Assembly (NCBI GenBank): GCA_024400955.1
Contig: JAKSLY010000004.1
Location: 37,811-101,810, forward strand
Length of the DNA stretch: 64,000 bases
Direction of reading: 5' to 3'
Source of the DNA: Treponema sp.
Lineage (GTDB): Bacteria > Spirochaetota > Spirochaetia > Treponematales > Treponemataceae
The position numbers and the translations under genes were made by a program. This document shows positions 44,255 through 52,558 of the stretch, in pieces. Below the pieces are notes generated by a model, which did no database searches, was not told the origin of the DNA, and was given only the letters and a program-made list of their open reading frames with translations. The first letter of the stretch is position 1; each line of letters begins with the position of its first letter.

Positions 44255-44395
44255 ATTATGGGGCAGCTTGCGCGGTAAGGATTGGAATACCCGGCGTAGC
44301 CGGTCCCGGAGTGTAACGGAGGGATGAGCCGCGTTGGCGGCGAAGTATGGAAAGCCTGGTGGGCTGACATTTGGAAGCCCAACCGCCCATATTCA
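44255..44395. repeat. GC-rich hairpin array in the 284-bp intergenic region
   Basis: Between the divergent TPR-greA and rpe operons. Successive stems: CCGGC-GTA-GCCGG (44291-44303), GCCGC-GTTG-GCGGC (44328-44341), and TGGGCT/AGCCCA (44360-44381). It is clearly more GC-rich than its AT-rich surroundings and has no ORF. The phrase GAGCCGC...GGCGAAG recalls the elements after argG. Confidence 0.7.
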
Positions 44396-44397
44396 AA

Positions 44398-44426
44398 TTG
44401 AAATATTTATCAATATATAGTACAAT
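44398..44426 (+). promoter_or_regulatory. Promoter of the rpe operon (leaderless type)
   Basis: TTGAAA, 17-nt spacer, TACAAT ending 8 nt before the ATG at 44435. Confidence 0.65.
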
Positions 44427-44434
44427 AATTTATT

Positions 44435-45070
44435 ATGAAAACAAAAAGATATCTTGCTCCATCTCTCCTTTCTGCTGATTTTGGCGATCTTGCCGGAGGA
44501 CTTGCTTATATTGAAGAAAAGGGTTCGTCTTATGTTCACATTGACGTAATGGACGGGCATTTTGTACCACAGGTTTCATACGGACAGCCGGTCATCAGTT
44601 CCATCAGGAAAAATTCAAGGCTTCCCTTTGACGTTCACCTTATGGTGGAAAAGCCTGAGAATTCCATTCAGTCCTACATTGACGCGGGGGCTGACCTTGT
44701 TACCTTCCATATTGAGGCAACCAATCATGCCGACCGATGCATCCAGATGATTCACGAAGCCGGAAAGAAGGCTGGGGTAGCCATTTGTCCTGCAACTCCA
44801 GTGTCTGCCATCGAGACGATCCTCCCTTACGTTGACTTGGTTCTTGTCATGACGGTTAATCCTGGATGGGGCGGACAGAAACTTATTCCATATACTATAA
44901 ATAAAATCAGAGAACTTGCCGATAAACAGAATGAGGAGAACTGTAATTTCCTTATATCTGTGGACGGTGGTGTCAATCAGGATACCCTGAAGGACGTCCT
45001 TGAAGCAGGTACGGATATTGTTGTTTCAGGCTCGTCATTTTTCAGGGGGAATTTGGAATGGAATCAGTAA
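44435..45070 (+). CDS. rpe: Ribulose-phosphate 3-epimerase
   Basis: Interconverts ribulose 5-phosphate and xylulose 5-phosphate in the pentose phosphate pathway. TIM-barrel motifs: LAPSLLSADFGDL, VHIDVMDGHFVPQVSYG, DVHLMVEKPE, LVMTVNPGWGGQ, and SVDGGVNQDT with SGSSFF. Length 211. It heads an operon of envelope-related genes, and the next gene starts inside its last codons. Confidence 0.96.
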   Translation: MKTKRYLAPSLLSADFGDLAGGLAYIEEKGSSYVHIDVMDGHFVPQVSYGQPVISSIRKNSRLPFDVHLMVEKPENSIQSYIDAGADLVTFHIEATNHADRCIQMIHEAGKKAGVAICPATPVSAIETILPYVDLVLVMTVNPGWGGQKLIPYTINKIRELADKQNEENCNFLISVDGGVNQDTLKDVLEAGTDIVVSGSSFFRGNLEWNQ

Positions 45071-46011
45071 AAATGTTTGATGGCAGAAGCGCATTCAAGG
45101 CTTTTGCTCTTGCTTTCGGGATCGCTTTTGCATCTCTTCCTGTTTTTGCTAAGTCTACAGTCACATATAGGAATTCGCCGGAGGAAGTTTCTGCCCGTTC
45201 TGTGGCCGACTCTTTTGTCCAGGGGCTTTCCTCTTACAAGAACGGCCAGTGGAAGGACGCCCAGCTTTTCTTGAGGCAGGCGGTTTCTGACCCAAGGTAT
45301 TCCAACGATTCAAACTGGTACATGATCATCATGAGCCAGATCTATCTTGAGGAATATGCGGATGCAATCAATGACTGCTCCATGTTCATGGAAAACTATC
45401 CTGACAGCCCGCTCCTTTCTGCCGTTGAGTACCAGAAGGGACGCGCATATCACTGCATCGGCCAGAACGATAATTCTGTGATGGCTTTGTCCGGTTTTTG
45501 CAACCAGTATCCTGATTCAAACATGTATTCTTCCGCCCTTTTCTGGATTGCAGAATGCTTCTATGATGAATTTGACTACGATACCTCAAGGGCACTTTAT
45601 GAAAGGATCGTTGCAGATTTTCCTGAAAGTGCAAAAAGGGGGGATGCTGAATTCAAGCTTTCCCTCATCGCACAGCATGACCGAGAGCAGAAGCTTCTGT
45701 TCCTCCTTAAGATGACTGGGGAAGAGTACCTTAATTCAAGGGAAAACTATGAAAAGCAGCTGAGGATGTCTCAGAATGACGACAGCAAGGAGCTCAGGCG
45801 CCAGCTTAACTCTGCCAATGCAAGGGTCAGGGAACTTGAAGGTGCAAGACCTGCTGCATACGAAAAGACTGCGGTTTTTGAGGGAACTGAAGTTACGGTT
45901 TCCAATTCCGCTGAAGAATCTTCTGGAGCCGGGGAAAAACGCGTTCTTTCTCTCAAGTCAAAGGCTGCCATGATTCAGAAACTTCTTGATGATAACGGAG
46001 AAGGTGAATGA
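45058..46011 (+). CDS. Exported TPR protein (YbgF/CpoB-like)
   Basis: 317 residues; signal peptide ending near PVFA (residue 31), TPR units at about 45-225 (NGQWKDAQLFLRQAV, YHCIGQNDNSVMALSGFC, EYADAINDCSMFM), and a C-terminal coiled coil (KELRRQLNSANARVRELEG). The arrangement is like periplasmic YbgF/CpoB or BamD-type proteins but with the coiled coil at the other end. The start at 45058 overlaps the rpe stop and has GGGGG 10 nt upstream; an ATG at 45073 is an alternative. Confidence 0.78.
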   Translation: MESVKMFDGRSAFKAFALAFGIAFASLPVFAKSTVTYRNSPEEVSARSVADSFVQGLSSYKNGQWKDAQLFLRQAVSDPRYSNDSNWYMIIMSQIYLEEYADAINDCSMFMENYPDSPLLSAVEYQKGRAYHCIGQNDNSVMALSGFCNQYPDSNMYSSALFWIAECFYDEFDYDTSRALYERIVADFPESAKRGDAEFKLSLIAQHDREQKLLFLLKMTGEEYLNSRENYEKQLRMSQNDDSKELRRQLNSANARVRELEGARPAAYEKTAVFEGTEVTVSNSAEESSGAGEKRVLSLKSKAAMIQKLLDDNGEGE

Positions 46012-47390
46012 TTAAGATTTGTTCCAAGAAGGCTGTTGCCGCATGTCTTTCCCTTGTTCTTGCTGCTTCTGTTTTTGCACAGAGTTCTGGAAAGAATGGG
46101 GACGGGGACGGCAAGGCAAAGAAGGCTTCCAGTTTTTCCGAGCTTTCTGACGAAGAAAAGGAAAAGTATTACATTCGCGATAGCAGCGGCTCCATTGCCA
46201 GGGACAGCCAGGGTAATCCTGTCAGGACCAGCGGTCTTTACGCAAGCGACGGCACCCTTATTGGCGCACAGTTCAACTGGTTCAGCAGCGTAATTGACAA
46301 GAACGTCATCGATGTTACAAAGGATGACCTTCGCATTGTCCTCAATGGCAACGACGGTACTTTCGGAATCTATGCCATCAACGAAAAGGGTCAGGAAGAT
46401 CCTCTCCTTACGATTTACGATGCATATTCATCTTCATTCTTTACCGTTAAGGCCGGTAACCAGGACTATAAGCTTGTTCACTCTGACGGAATCAGGACGG
46501 AAGCTAGGCGCACACCCCTTGGGGCACAGATGGCCTATCTTGTTCCTGAAAAATTCCAGACGGTCATTGACTTTAGCTTTATGCCGTCCATTGCATCGTC
46601 TACAAAATTCGACATGTTAAGAATTACTGTTTACACCATCAATCTTGGACGTGAAATTCAGGAATACAGTGTAAAGGGTATCTTTGACACATATCTTGGT
46701 GAAAATACAAAGGCTCATTTTTCTACGGCTACAAAAAGTGCCATCAACTCGGAATTCCAGTTTGTTTCCATGAGCGATGATCTTTGGGTTCGTTCTTCCA
46801 ACAACAATACGGCCCTTCAGTTCATGTTCGAAAGCAAGGGAATTTCCAAGCCTGCTGCAGTTACCCTTAGCGGCAAGGATTCGCTGAATTCAAATTCATG
46901 GGTTCCGGCTGTAAGGGCAGGAAGCAGCTTTAATTCCGTATCTTCATACAACAATTCGGCAGTTGCAGTTAACTGGGACAAGTTCTATCTTGACTGCTTT
47001 AGGACCGCAGCCGTCAGCTTCTATATTTCCGTTGCTTCTGACGGTAACATTCCTGCCGGCCGTGGCTTCCTTGCAGACCTTGATAACGGAACCACATACT
47101 TTGGCAGTGCAGCCCAGCACGAGGCTTCTTCTGCATTTGCTCCAGCTCCTGTTCCCCTTACAATGAAGGAAATCGACGAATCCACACCTAGCATGGGTGT
47201 TATTGATTCCGAGGGCATGGAACCATTTGTTGAACATAACTATTCAAGAACCTTTGAGAAGGATTACATCCGTGACCTTCTTGAACACATTGCAGCCCTT
47301 GAAGAAGACGAATCCCTCATTGACCAGGCAGAACTTGATGTCCTCAATTCTGAGCTTGACTCAATCATAGAAAGGCTGGGACTTGAATAA
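46008..47390 (+). CDS. Exported protein of unknown function (spirochaete type)
   Basis: 460 residues. A signal peptide (SLVLAASVFA, cleavage near 24) leads into a Gly/Lys/Ser linker, then a beta-rich globular region of ~330 residues (for example QFNWFSSVIDKNVIDVTKDDLRI and GNDGTFGIYAIN) and a Glu/Asp/Leu-rich helical C-terminus (about 410-460). I do not recognise a family; the pattern recalls hypothetical exported proteins in treponemal genomes. It overlaps both neighbours (ATGA upstream; the last stop base abuts the next ATG), so stoichiometric production with the TPR proteins on each side is likely. Confidence 0.72.
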   Translation: MIKICSKKAVAACLSLVLAASVFAQSSGKNGDGDGKAKKASSFSELSDEEKEKYYIRDSSGSIARDSQGNPVRTSGLYASDGTLIGAQFNWFSSVIDKNVIDVTKDDLRIVLNGNDGTFGIYAINEKGQEDPLLTIYDAYSSSFFTVKAGNQDYKLVHSDGIRTEARRTPLGAQMAYLVPEKFQTVIDFSFMPSIASSTKFDMLRITVYTINLGREIQEYSVKGIFDTYLGENTKAHFSTATKSAINSEFQFVSMSDDLWVRSSNNNTALQFMFESKGISKPAAVTLSGKDSLNSNSWVPAVRAGSSFNSVSSYNNSAVAVNWDKFYLDCFRTAAVSFYISVASDGNIPAGRGFLADLDNGTTYFGSAAQHEASSAFAPAPVPLTMKEIDESTPSMGVIDSEGMEPFVEHNYSRTFEKDYIRDLLEHIAALEEDESLIDQAELDVLNSELDSIIERLGLE

Positions 47391-48508
47391 TGGCATTGTC
47401 TACCCTGGATTCGGCAAAATACCTCATGAAGTGCAGAAAGTTCAGCAGTGCCCTGGCATTTCTTGAACAGTGCGAAGAAACCTATGAGGATGATTTTGAT
47501 TACTATGTAACCAGGGGCATTGCCAATCTTTATGCAGGGACTCCTTCCGAAGCTTCCCCATGGTTCAACAGGGCAAGGCAGATAAAGCTCCTTGATGCAA
47601 AGCTTCTTCTTGGACAGGCCGTCATTTACCTGGGCCGGGGACAGACCGACAGGGCCCTGGAATTTTACCTTCAGATTCTTGACATTGACCCAAACAACCA
47701 GACTGCTAAGGATGCCATGGAATTCATCAGAAGGGATGGTTCCTGGGATTCCATCTGTCGCATGAAGGATACGGGAGACATCAGGAAATTCTATCCGCCC
47801 CTTGGAATAAATCCAATGCTCATCAGAAACTGCCTGGGACTTGGATTCCTTCTTGGAATTCTTGTTTCCGCAGTCATTCTTCTTCAGCCTCACGTTAAGA
47901 CCATCCTGGAAAAACATGCAGAAGCAAAGGAAGCCTTTTCACTTACGGCAGAAGAATTGAAGAATCCCCTTCAGCATGCGGGGGAAGTGGGGGAATTTTC
48001 CCTTACCCTGTCTGCATCACAGGTTCGCGATGCCTATGCAGAGGCCAAAAGGCTCTTTACCCTCGGGCGTGACAACGGAGCCCATCATCTGCTGAACAAG
48101 GTCATAGCAAGCAATGCTTCCTTGTCCGTTAAGCAGAAGGCCCAGACCATGATTGACCTTTTAAAGGAACCGACTTTTGATAACCTTAAGGACAATTTTA
48201 CCCTTAAGGAAATTTCTGAAGAACCGGTACTTTACCTTGACTGCTATGTTTGCTGGGACGGCATGATTATGAATTCCCGTACCCTTGTGGATGGCAGCTG
48301 GGCCTTTGACCTTCTTGTAAACTATGTTCCTGAAAGCGGAAAGAATGTCAGCGAAGGCCTTGTGACTGTGATCTTTGATAAAAAGGTTGAGCCGGCAGTT
48401 GATGAAAAAAATCCAGTTAGGATTCTTGGTCGTGTTTCGACAAAAGATAAAAACATTATTTTAAAGGGTGCTGCCGTTCATCAGCACATTAAGGGCGGAA
48501 GCCTTTGA
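47390..48508 (+). CDS. TPR protein with a single membrane helix
   Basis: 372 residues. Residues ~1-115 are TPRs (AKYLMKCRKFSSALAFLEQC, GQAVIYLGRGQTDRALEFYLQILDIDPNN). One membrane helix at about 147-167 (NCLGLGFLLGILVSAVILLQP) is followed by a C-terminal domain of ~200 residues with a second TPR-like piece (AYAEAKRLFTLGRDNGAHHLL) and a beta-rich end. The TPR part should face the cytoplasm and the rest the periplasm. Together with the exported YbgF-like and orphan proteins it suggests a trans-envelope assembly (inference). Confidence 0.75.
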   Translation: MALSTLDSAKYLMKCRKFSSALAFLEQCEETYEDDFDYYVTRGIANLYAGTPSEASPWFNRARQIKLLDAKLLLGQAVIYLGRGQTDRALEFYLQILDIDPNNQTAKDAMEFIRRDGSWDSICRMKDTGDIRKFYPPLGINPMLIRNCLGLGFLLGILVSAVILLQPHVKTILEKHAEAKEAFSLTAEELKNPLQHAGEVGEFSLTLSASQVRDAYAEAKRLFTLGRDNGAHHLLNKVIASNASLSVKQKAQTMIDLLKEPTFDNLKDNFTLKEISEEPVLYLDCYVCWDGMIMNSRTLVDGSWAFDLLVNYVPESGKNVSEGLVTVIFDKKVEPAVDEKNPVRILGRVSTKDKNIILKGAAVHQHIKGGSL

Positions 48509-48521
48509 TTTTGGAGGAACC

Positions 48522-49139
48522 ATGAAGGAATTTTTGCCTTATGATACAGTAAGAAACGATGCTCTTTTGCTTGCCCATAAGATTTATCAGGAAGACGGGT
48601 TTGTTCCTGATGTAATCTATACTTCACTTAGGGGTGGAGCCTACATGGCCAACGTCATAAGTGAATACTACAAGATTGCCCTTCCTGAAGGACATAAGCC
48701 CGTTCTTTATGCTGCAGTTGTTGCACGCAGTTACAGCGACGTTCACAGCCATTCGCAGGTTAGAATCGACGGCTGGACCTATTCCCCGGATTACCTTAGG
48801 GCAGGGGACAAAATCCTTCTTATCGATGACATTTTTGACAGCGGTAAGACCTTGAATTACCTTGTTGAAGTCCTCCTTGAAAAGGGAGTTCCACGGGAAA
48901 ACATCAAGGTTGCAGTCCACGACTACAAGATTCACAAGTACAGGGAAATGCTCCCGATTACCCCGGATTATTGGTGCAGGAAGTTTGAGATTAATTCCCC
49001 TGACGAAAGCGACTGGATCAACTATTGCAGCCACGAAATGGTGGGCCTTAAGCCGGAAGAACTTGAAGAATACTACTACAAGCCTTATCCGGAATTAAGG
49101 AAGGCTCTTGAACCAATTTTTGGAAAAACAAAGAAATAA
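48522..49139 (+). CDS. Phosphoribosyltransferase (hypoxanthine/xanthine-type fold)
   Basis: 205 residues. The PRPP-binding motif ILLIDDIFDSGKT is at 98-110, preceded by VIYTSLRGGAYMANVISEYY, the flexible-loop region. The C-terminal ~60 residues (YWCRKFEINSPDESDWINY) resemble archaeal/actinobacterial Gpt-like PRTases acting on purine bases. The substrate is not certain. The ATG at 48522 has GGAGG six bases upstream; an in-frame ATG 18 codons earlier lies inside the previous gene. Confidence 0.85.
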   Translation: MKEFLPYDTVRNDALLLAHKIYQEDGFVPDVIYTSLRGGAYMANVISEYYKIALPEGHKPVLYAAVVARSYSDVHSHSQVRIDGWTYSPDYLRAGDKILLIDDIFDSGKTLNYLVEVLLEKGVPRENIKVAVHDYKIHKYREMLPITPDYWCRKFEINSPDESDWINYCSHEMVGLKPEELEEYYYKPYPELRKALEPIFGKTKK

Positions 49140-49153
49140 ATATAAGGAAAATT

Positions 49154-51241
49154 ATGGGACTGAATTTTAGCAAAAGGGCCAGAACTCTTTGTGCAATATG
49201 TGCTTTTTTTCTTCCATCTGCTTTTGTTCATGGCTTTTCGGCAAGGGACATCATCAGTCCTGCTCCAGGAACCTGGGCAAACAGGCAGGCATTGGTCCTG
49301 AATGTTGAAGAGGGAACGGAACTTTATTACTCACTGTCGGGAACTGATCCCTTTGTTTCAGGTTTTGCCTATGACGGTCCTGTCATGATCGACCAATCCG
49401 GTGATGTTTGCGTCAAGATCACTGTCATTGATAAGGGCAGGAGGAACGATTATGAGGTGAAGTGCACTGTCAGGGATGGGGATCCAACTCCCAATGAAGG
49501 AGATGGAAGCCAGGTTTCTTCCTTTGTAGATGCTGCCCGCATCAGTCCCCTTAAGAAGTACATTTCCGGTTCAATTTTCAAGATTCCCGAGGGAATCAGC
49601 TACAGCCTGAACAGGGGGCCCTTGAGTCACTCTGGGGACCTTTCCCTTTCCGTAAAGAACTGCCTTGACCGTTATGTTCCATTTACTTTTACTGACGGAT
49701 TTAACGATTACCATTGTGCAATTCATGTTGTTCCTGCCGTAGACATGGAATCCATTGCAAGGAATAAGAAGGCTGAAATTCCCTTTGAGGTTTTGGACTG
49801 GGAAAACATTATCCTAAAAAATCCAAGGTATTTTTACTGTGTTGACGGTGGCATGTGGACGGGACAGAAAACCACTGGATTGAAGCGAGAGATTGACCAC
49901 AGGATTACATTCCAGTCTTCCGACTATAAGGCTGATAATCCTGTCTATGTATACGTTCTTCCAAAAAAGCCTGAATTCGTTCAGCGCGTCATGTCTGACG
50001 GTTCAGTTGCCTTTGCAATCAAGGAAAGCAGCAGGTTTACCTTTGGCAACCGCGAGAATTCCTTTGGCATTGACATTTTTAACGGGGAAGAACTCAAGAC
50101 TGAAGTCAGCATTCCGGTTTATCTTGACGGATTTTTGCAGGGGCACTGCACCTTTGATGTAGACCTTGACAAGCTTGCACCTGAAAAGCCTTCTATTCTT
50201 GTTGAAAGGGTTAAGGGCAAGGGAGCCATGATGAAGGTAAGGTTTGAATCAAGGGATGCATCTGACACCTTGCATTGGACTTGCGACAAGCCTTATGTTC
50301 TTGGGGAAACCAATCCAGAGTTTACTGCAGCTCCTGAAGATTACAGGACTTATGGCGGCGGTACAATTGAGCTTAAGTCAATCTTTGAAAAGGGAACGGT
50401 TTACCCTGTTCACGCCTATGCAAAGGATGAAAAGGGCAACATGAGTTCCATTGCCACAAAGCTTGTCATTGTTGATGAACTTAACTGCTATCTTAAGGAT
50501 GGCATGATTCTTGACGAAGGAGTTGTTCCTGACGGTTCCTTTGACAGGCCATTTACTTCCTTTGATCAGGCTGTGGAATACATCAATTCAAATACGGGAA
50601 ATACAAGGCTTTTTATCGATGGAACTGTACGCGTAACTGGCGGCCAGAAAAAAATTACCGGTGAATGCACCTTCTATGGCAGCAACTGCAACCTTGTTTT
50701 TGACAGGGATTCTTCCATTGTGTTCTCCGGACAGAAGGTTCGCTTTGAAGACTGCATAATTTACAATGAAACCAGCTTTGAATCCCAGGTGGAAAATCTT
50801 CTTTCCCTTGAAAATGCTTCTGCTGAATTCAAGAACTGCGAGATTTCCTTTGTTGCCAATGAAAACGGGGCAGCCATTAAGAGTTCCGGGTCGGCAGTGG
50901 TCTGCAGGGACACGGGAATTACGGTTCAGGCCGGTGATGGCGGATGCTGCATTGATTCTGCAGTTTCCGTGGTAAGAACCGACAGGTGCAGACTTACGGT
51001 TACAAGTCCTTCTTCCTGCGGAATCAGAGTGAACAATGGCCAGGGAATAATCACCGGATGTACAGTTTACGTTTCCGGTAATTCAGGCCGGGGAATCGAG
51101 TTTATCAATTCGAAGGCTGCAATCCAGAAGTGTTCCATTACGGCTTCCCTTAAGGACAGGACGGCTTCTTCCCAGGCAGTTTACATGGATGAAAACACCA
51201 GCACTCTGCTGAATGATGATCTGGATGTAAAGGGATTTTAA
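49154..51241 (+). CDS. Large exported protein with chitobiase-like and beta-helix regions
   Basis: 695 residues with a signal peptide ending near FVHGFS (about 27). Residues ~30-110 look like a chitobiase/beta-hexosaminidase C-terminal-type sandwich (ISPAPGTWANRQALVLNVEEGTELYYSLSGTDP-like), and further sandwich modules follow. Residues ~450-680 form repeated short strands (FEDCIIYNETS, FKNCEISFVAN, SGIRVNNGQGIITGCTVYVSG) like a right-handed parallel beta helix preceded by a DUF1565-like start (SFDRPFTSFDQAVEYINSNTGN). No enzyme signature. Probably a periplasmic or surface protein. rnhB begins 5 bp later. Confidence 0.72.
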   Translation: MGLNFSKRARTLCAICAFFLPSAFVHGFSARDIISPAPGTWANRQALVLNVEEGTELYYSLSGTDPFVSGFAYDGPVMIDQSGDVCVKITVIDKGRRNDYEVKCTVRDGDPTPNEGDGSQVSSFVDAARISPLKKYISGSIFKIPEGISYSLNRGPLSHSGDLSLSVKNCLDRYVPFTFTDGFNDYHCAIHVVPAVDMESIARNKKAEIPFEVLDWENIILKNPRYFYCVDGGMWTGQKTTGLKREIDHRITFQSSDYKADNPVYVYVLPKKPEFVQRVMSDGSVAFAIKESSRFTFGNRENSFGIDIFNGEELKTEVSIPVYLDGFLQGHCTFDVDLDKLAPEKPSILVERVKGKGAMMKVRFESRDASDTLHWTCDKPYVLGETNPEFTAAPEDYRTYGGGTIELKSIFEKGTVYPVHAYAKDEKGNMSSIATKLVIVDELNCYLKDGMILDEGVVPDGSFDRPFTSFDQAVEYINSNTGNTRLFIDGTVRVTGGQKKITGECTFYGSNCNLVFDRDSSIVFSGQKVRFEDCIIYNETSFESQVENLLSLENASAEFKNCEISFVANENGAAIKSSGSAVVCRDTGITVQAGDGGCCIDSAVSVVRTDRCRLTVTSPSSCGIRVNNGQGIITGCTVYVSGNSGRGIEFINSKAAIQKCSITASLKDRTASSQAVYMDENTSTLLNDDLDVKGF

Positions 51242-51246
51242 TCAAT

Positions 51247-51846
51247 ATGGCTTTTGAATTTGTTGCAGGTCTTGATGAGGCTGGACGTGGACCTCTTGCA
51301 GGCCCTGTCAGTGCAGGCTGTGTGATCATCTCGCCAGACTTTCCAGTTGAACTTTTGAATGACAGCAAGAAGCTTTCCGAGAAGAAGCGTGAAAAGCTTG
51401 AACCCATGATAAAGGAAAAGTGCCTGTGGGGCCTTGCCTTTGTTGAACATGATGAAATTGACAGGATTAACATTCTGCAGGCTTCCCTAAAAGCCATGAA
51501 GCTTGCCTGGGAAGACATGATTAAGAAGATGCCGGAGTGGTGCGAGAAAAACGGCATTGCACTTCCTGCTGATGTTAATGAAATTACGGTGATTGCTGAC
51601 GGAAATTTTGTTCCCGATGTTCCGGGAAAAGCTCGTGCAGAGGTTAAGGCTGACGGAAAATTTTCATGCGTCATGGCTGCAAGCATTATTGCCAAGGTTG
51701 CCCGTGACCGCCTGATGGTTGAATATGACAGCCTTTATCCAGGATATGGATATGCAAGCCACAAGGGATATCCAACAGCTCCGCATAAGGAAGCATGCCG
51801 CCGCCTTGGGCCTTCTCCAATCCAGCGAAAGTCATTTAAGTATTAG
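51247..51846 (+). CDS. rnhB: Ribonuclease HII
   Basis: Removes RNA from RNA-DNA hybrids and single ribonucleotides. The catalytic acids are D10 and E11 (GLDEAGRGPLAGPV), the aspartate in VIADGN and the one in KVARDRLM; LNDSKKLSEKKRE and YPGYGYASHKGYPT are also classical. 199 residues. An insertion of ~15 residues (KKMPEWCEKNGIALPADVN) before the third strand is longer than in E. coli. Last gene of the rpe operon. Confidence 0.96.
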   Translation: MAFEFVAGLDEAGRGPLAGPVSAGCVIISPDFPVELLNDSKKLSEKKREKLEPMIKEKCLWGLAFVEHDEIDRINILQASLKAMKLAWEDMIKKMPEWCEKNGIALPADVNEITVIADGNFVPDVPGKARAEVKADGKFSCVMAASIIAKVARDRLMVEYDSLYPGYGYASHKGYPTAPHKEACRRLGPSPIQRKSFKY

Positions 51847-51854
51847 TAAAAAAA

Positions 51855-51935
51855 AGGCTGTCCTATAAGTAAGAATCTTGGTGTCATTCCGAATTGAATC
51901 CACCATGACAGAACTTATTGGACAGCCTCTTTTTT
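51855..51935. terminator. Bidirectional terminator between rnhB and the PUR-protein gene
   Basis: AGGCTGTCC pairs with GGACAGCCT and the stem extends through ATAAGT/ACTTAT with one mismatch, around a ~40-nt loop. A-run on the left and T-run on the right serve both convergent transcripts. Confidence 0.85.
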
Positions 51936-51991
51936 GTTGCCAGCAGGAGAATTAAGGTGTTCCCCAAAAAATGAAATTTTTAGAGACTCTA

Positions 51992-52435
51992 TTAATAGTC
52001 TTCTGCAGGATTTACTGTTCTCTTTGAAACAACATGGAGTCTTCCGCTTACTTCCTTTTTTGCAGCCTTCTTTTCTGCTACAAGGCGGCTTTCTCCCTTG
52101 CGGCGGTAAACTTTCTTTGCAGGTGTCTTTGCAGCATCGGAATTTTCTCCCTTGCCGTACTTGGCTTCCTTTGCAGCCTTTTTTTCTGCCCTGATCTTTG
52201 CTCTTTCCTTTTCTTCCTTTTCAATGAACTTGAGAGATTCATCCATTCCGCTGAAAAACTGCTTCATGTCTTCTGCAAAAACAACAATGGCGCGGCGGTC
52301 ATCATCTCCGTCCTTCAGCTTGCTTTCTACAATCTGGAGAAAAACGTCACCGTTCCTGTTTTCCTTAACGTTAAAAAAGTAAGACCTGTTGTCAAGCTTA
52401 ACCTGGTTTGTAAAAAGTTCTCCGCGAATACTCAT
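51992..52435 (-). CDS. PUR-domain DNA/RNA-binding protein (BpuR-like, DUF3276)
   Basis: 147 residues. Residues ~1-70 match the PUR fold as in Borrelia BpuR: GELFTNQVKLDNRSYFFNVKENRNGDVFLQIVESK. BpuR binds nucleic acid and regulates gene expression, which suggests a similar post-transcriptional or transcriptional role. Residues ~75-147 form a Lys/Ala/Glu-rich tail (EKKAAKEAKYGKG, AKTPAKKVYRRKGE) not needed for the core and probably nucleic-acid binding. AAGGA precedes the ATG. Confidence 0.88.
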   Translation of the reverse strand: MSIRGELFTNQVKLDNRSYFFNVKENRNGDVFLQIVESKLKDGDDDRRAIVVFAEDMKQFFSGMDESLKFIEKEEKERAKIRAEKKAAKEAKYGKGENSDAAKTPAKKVYRRKGESRLVAEKKAAKKEVSGRLHVVSKRTVNPAEDY

Positions 52436-52517
52436 GTTTCCTTCCCTGTAAATGTATGTGATTATTGGTATTAATCAGGGCAACACCCTGAATTTGACAA
52501 ATTGAAATGATATGAAA

Positions 52518-52546
52518 ACTATACTGTTTTGTTGAAGTTTGCGCAA
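52518..52546 (-). promoter_or_regulatory. Candidate promoter of the PUR-protein gene
   Basis: Minus strand TTGCGC, 17-nt spacer, TATAGT; leader of about 75 nt. The -35 again overlaps a TTGCGCAA palindrome, as upstream of 24669. Confidence 0.5.
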
Positions 52547-52558
52547 GTGGTTATACCA

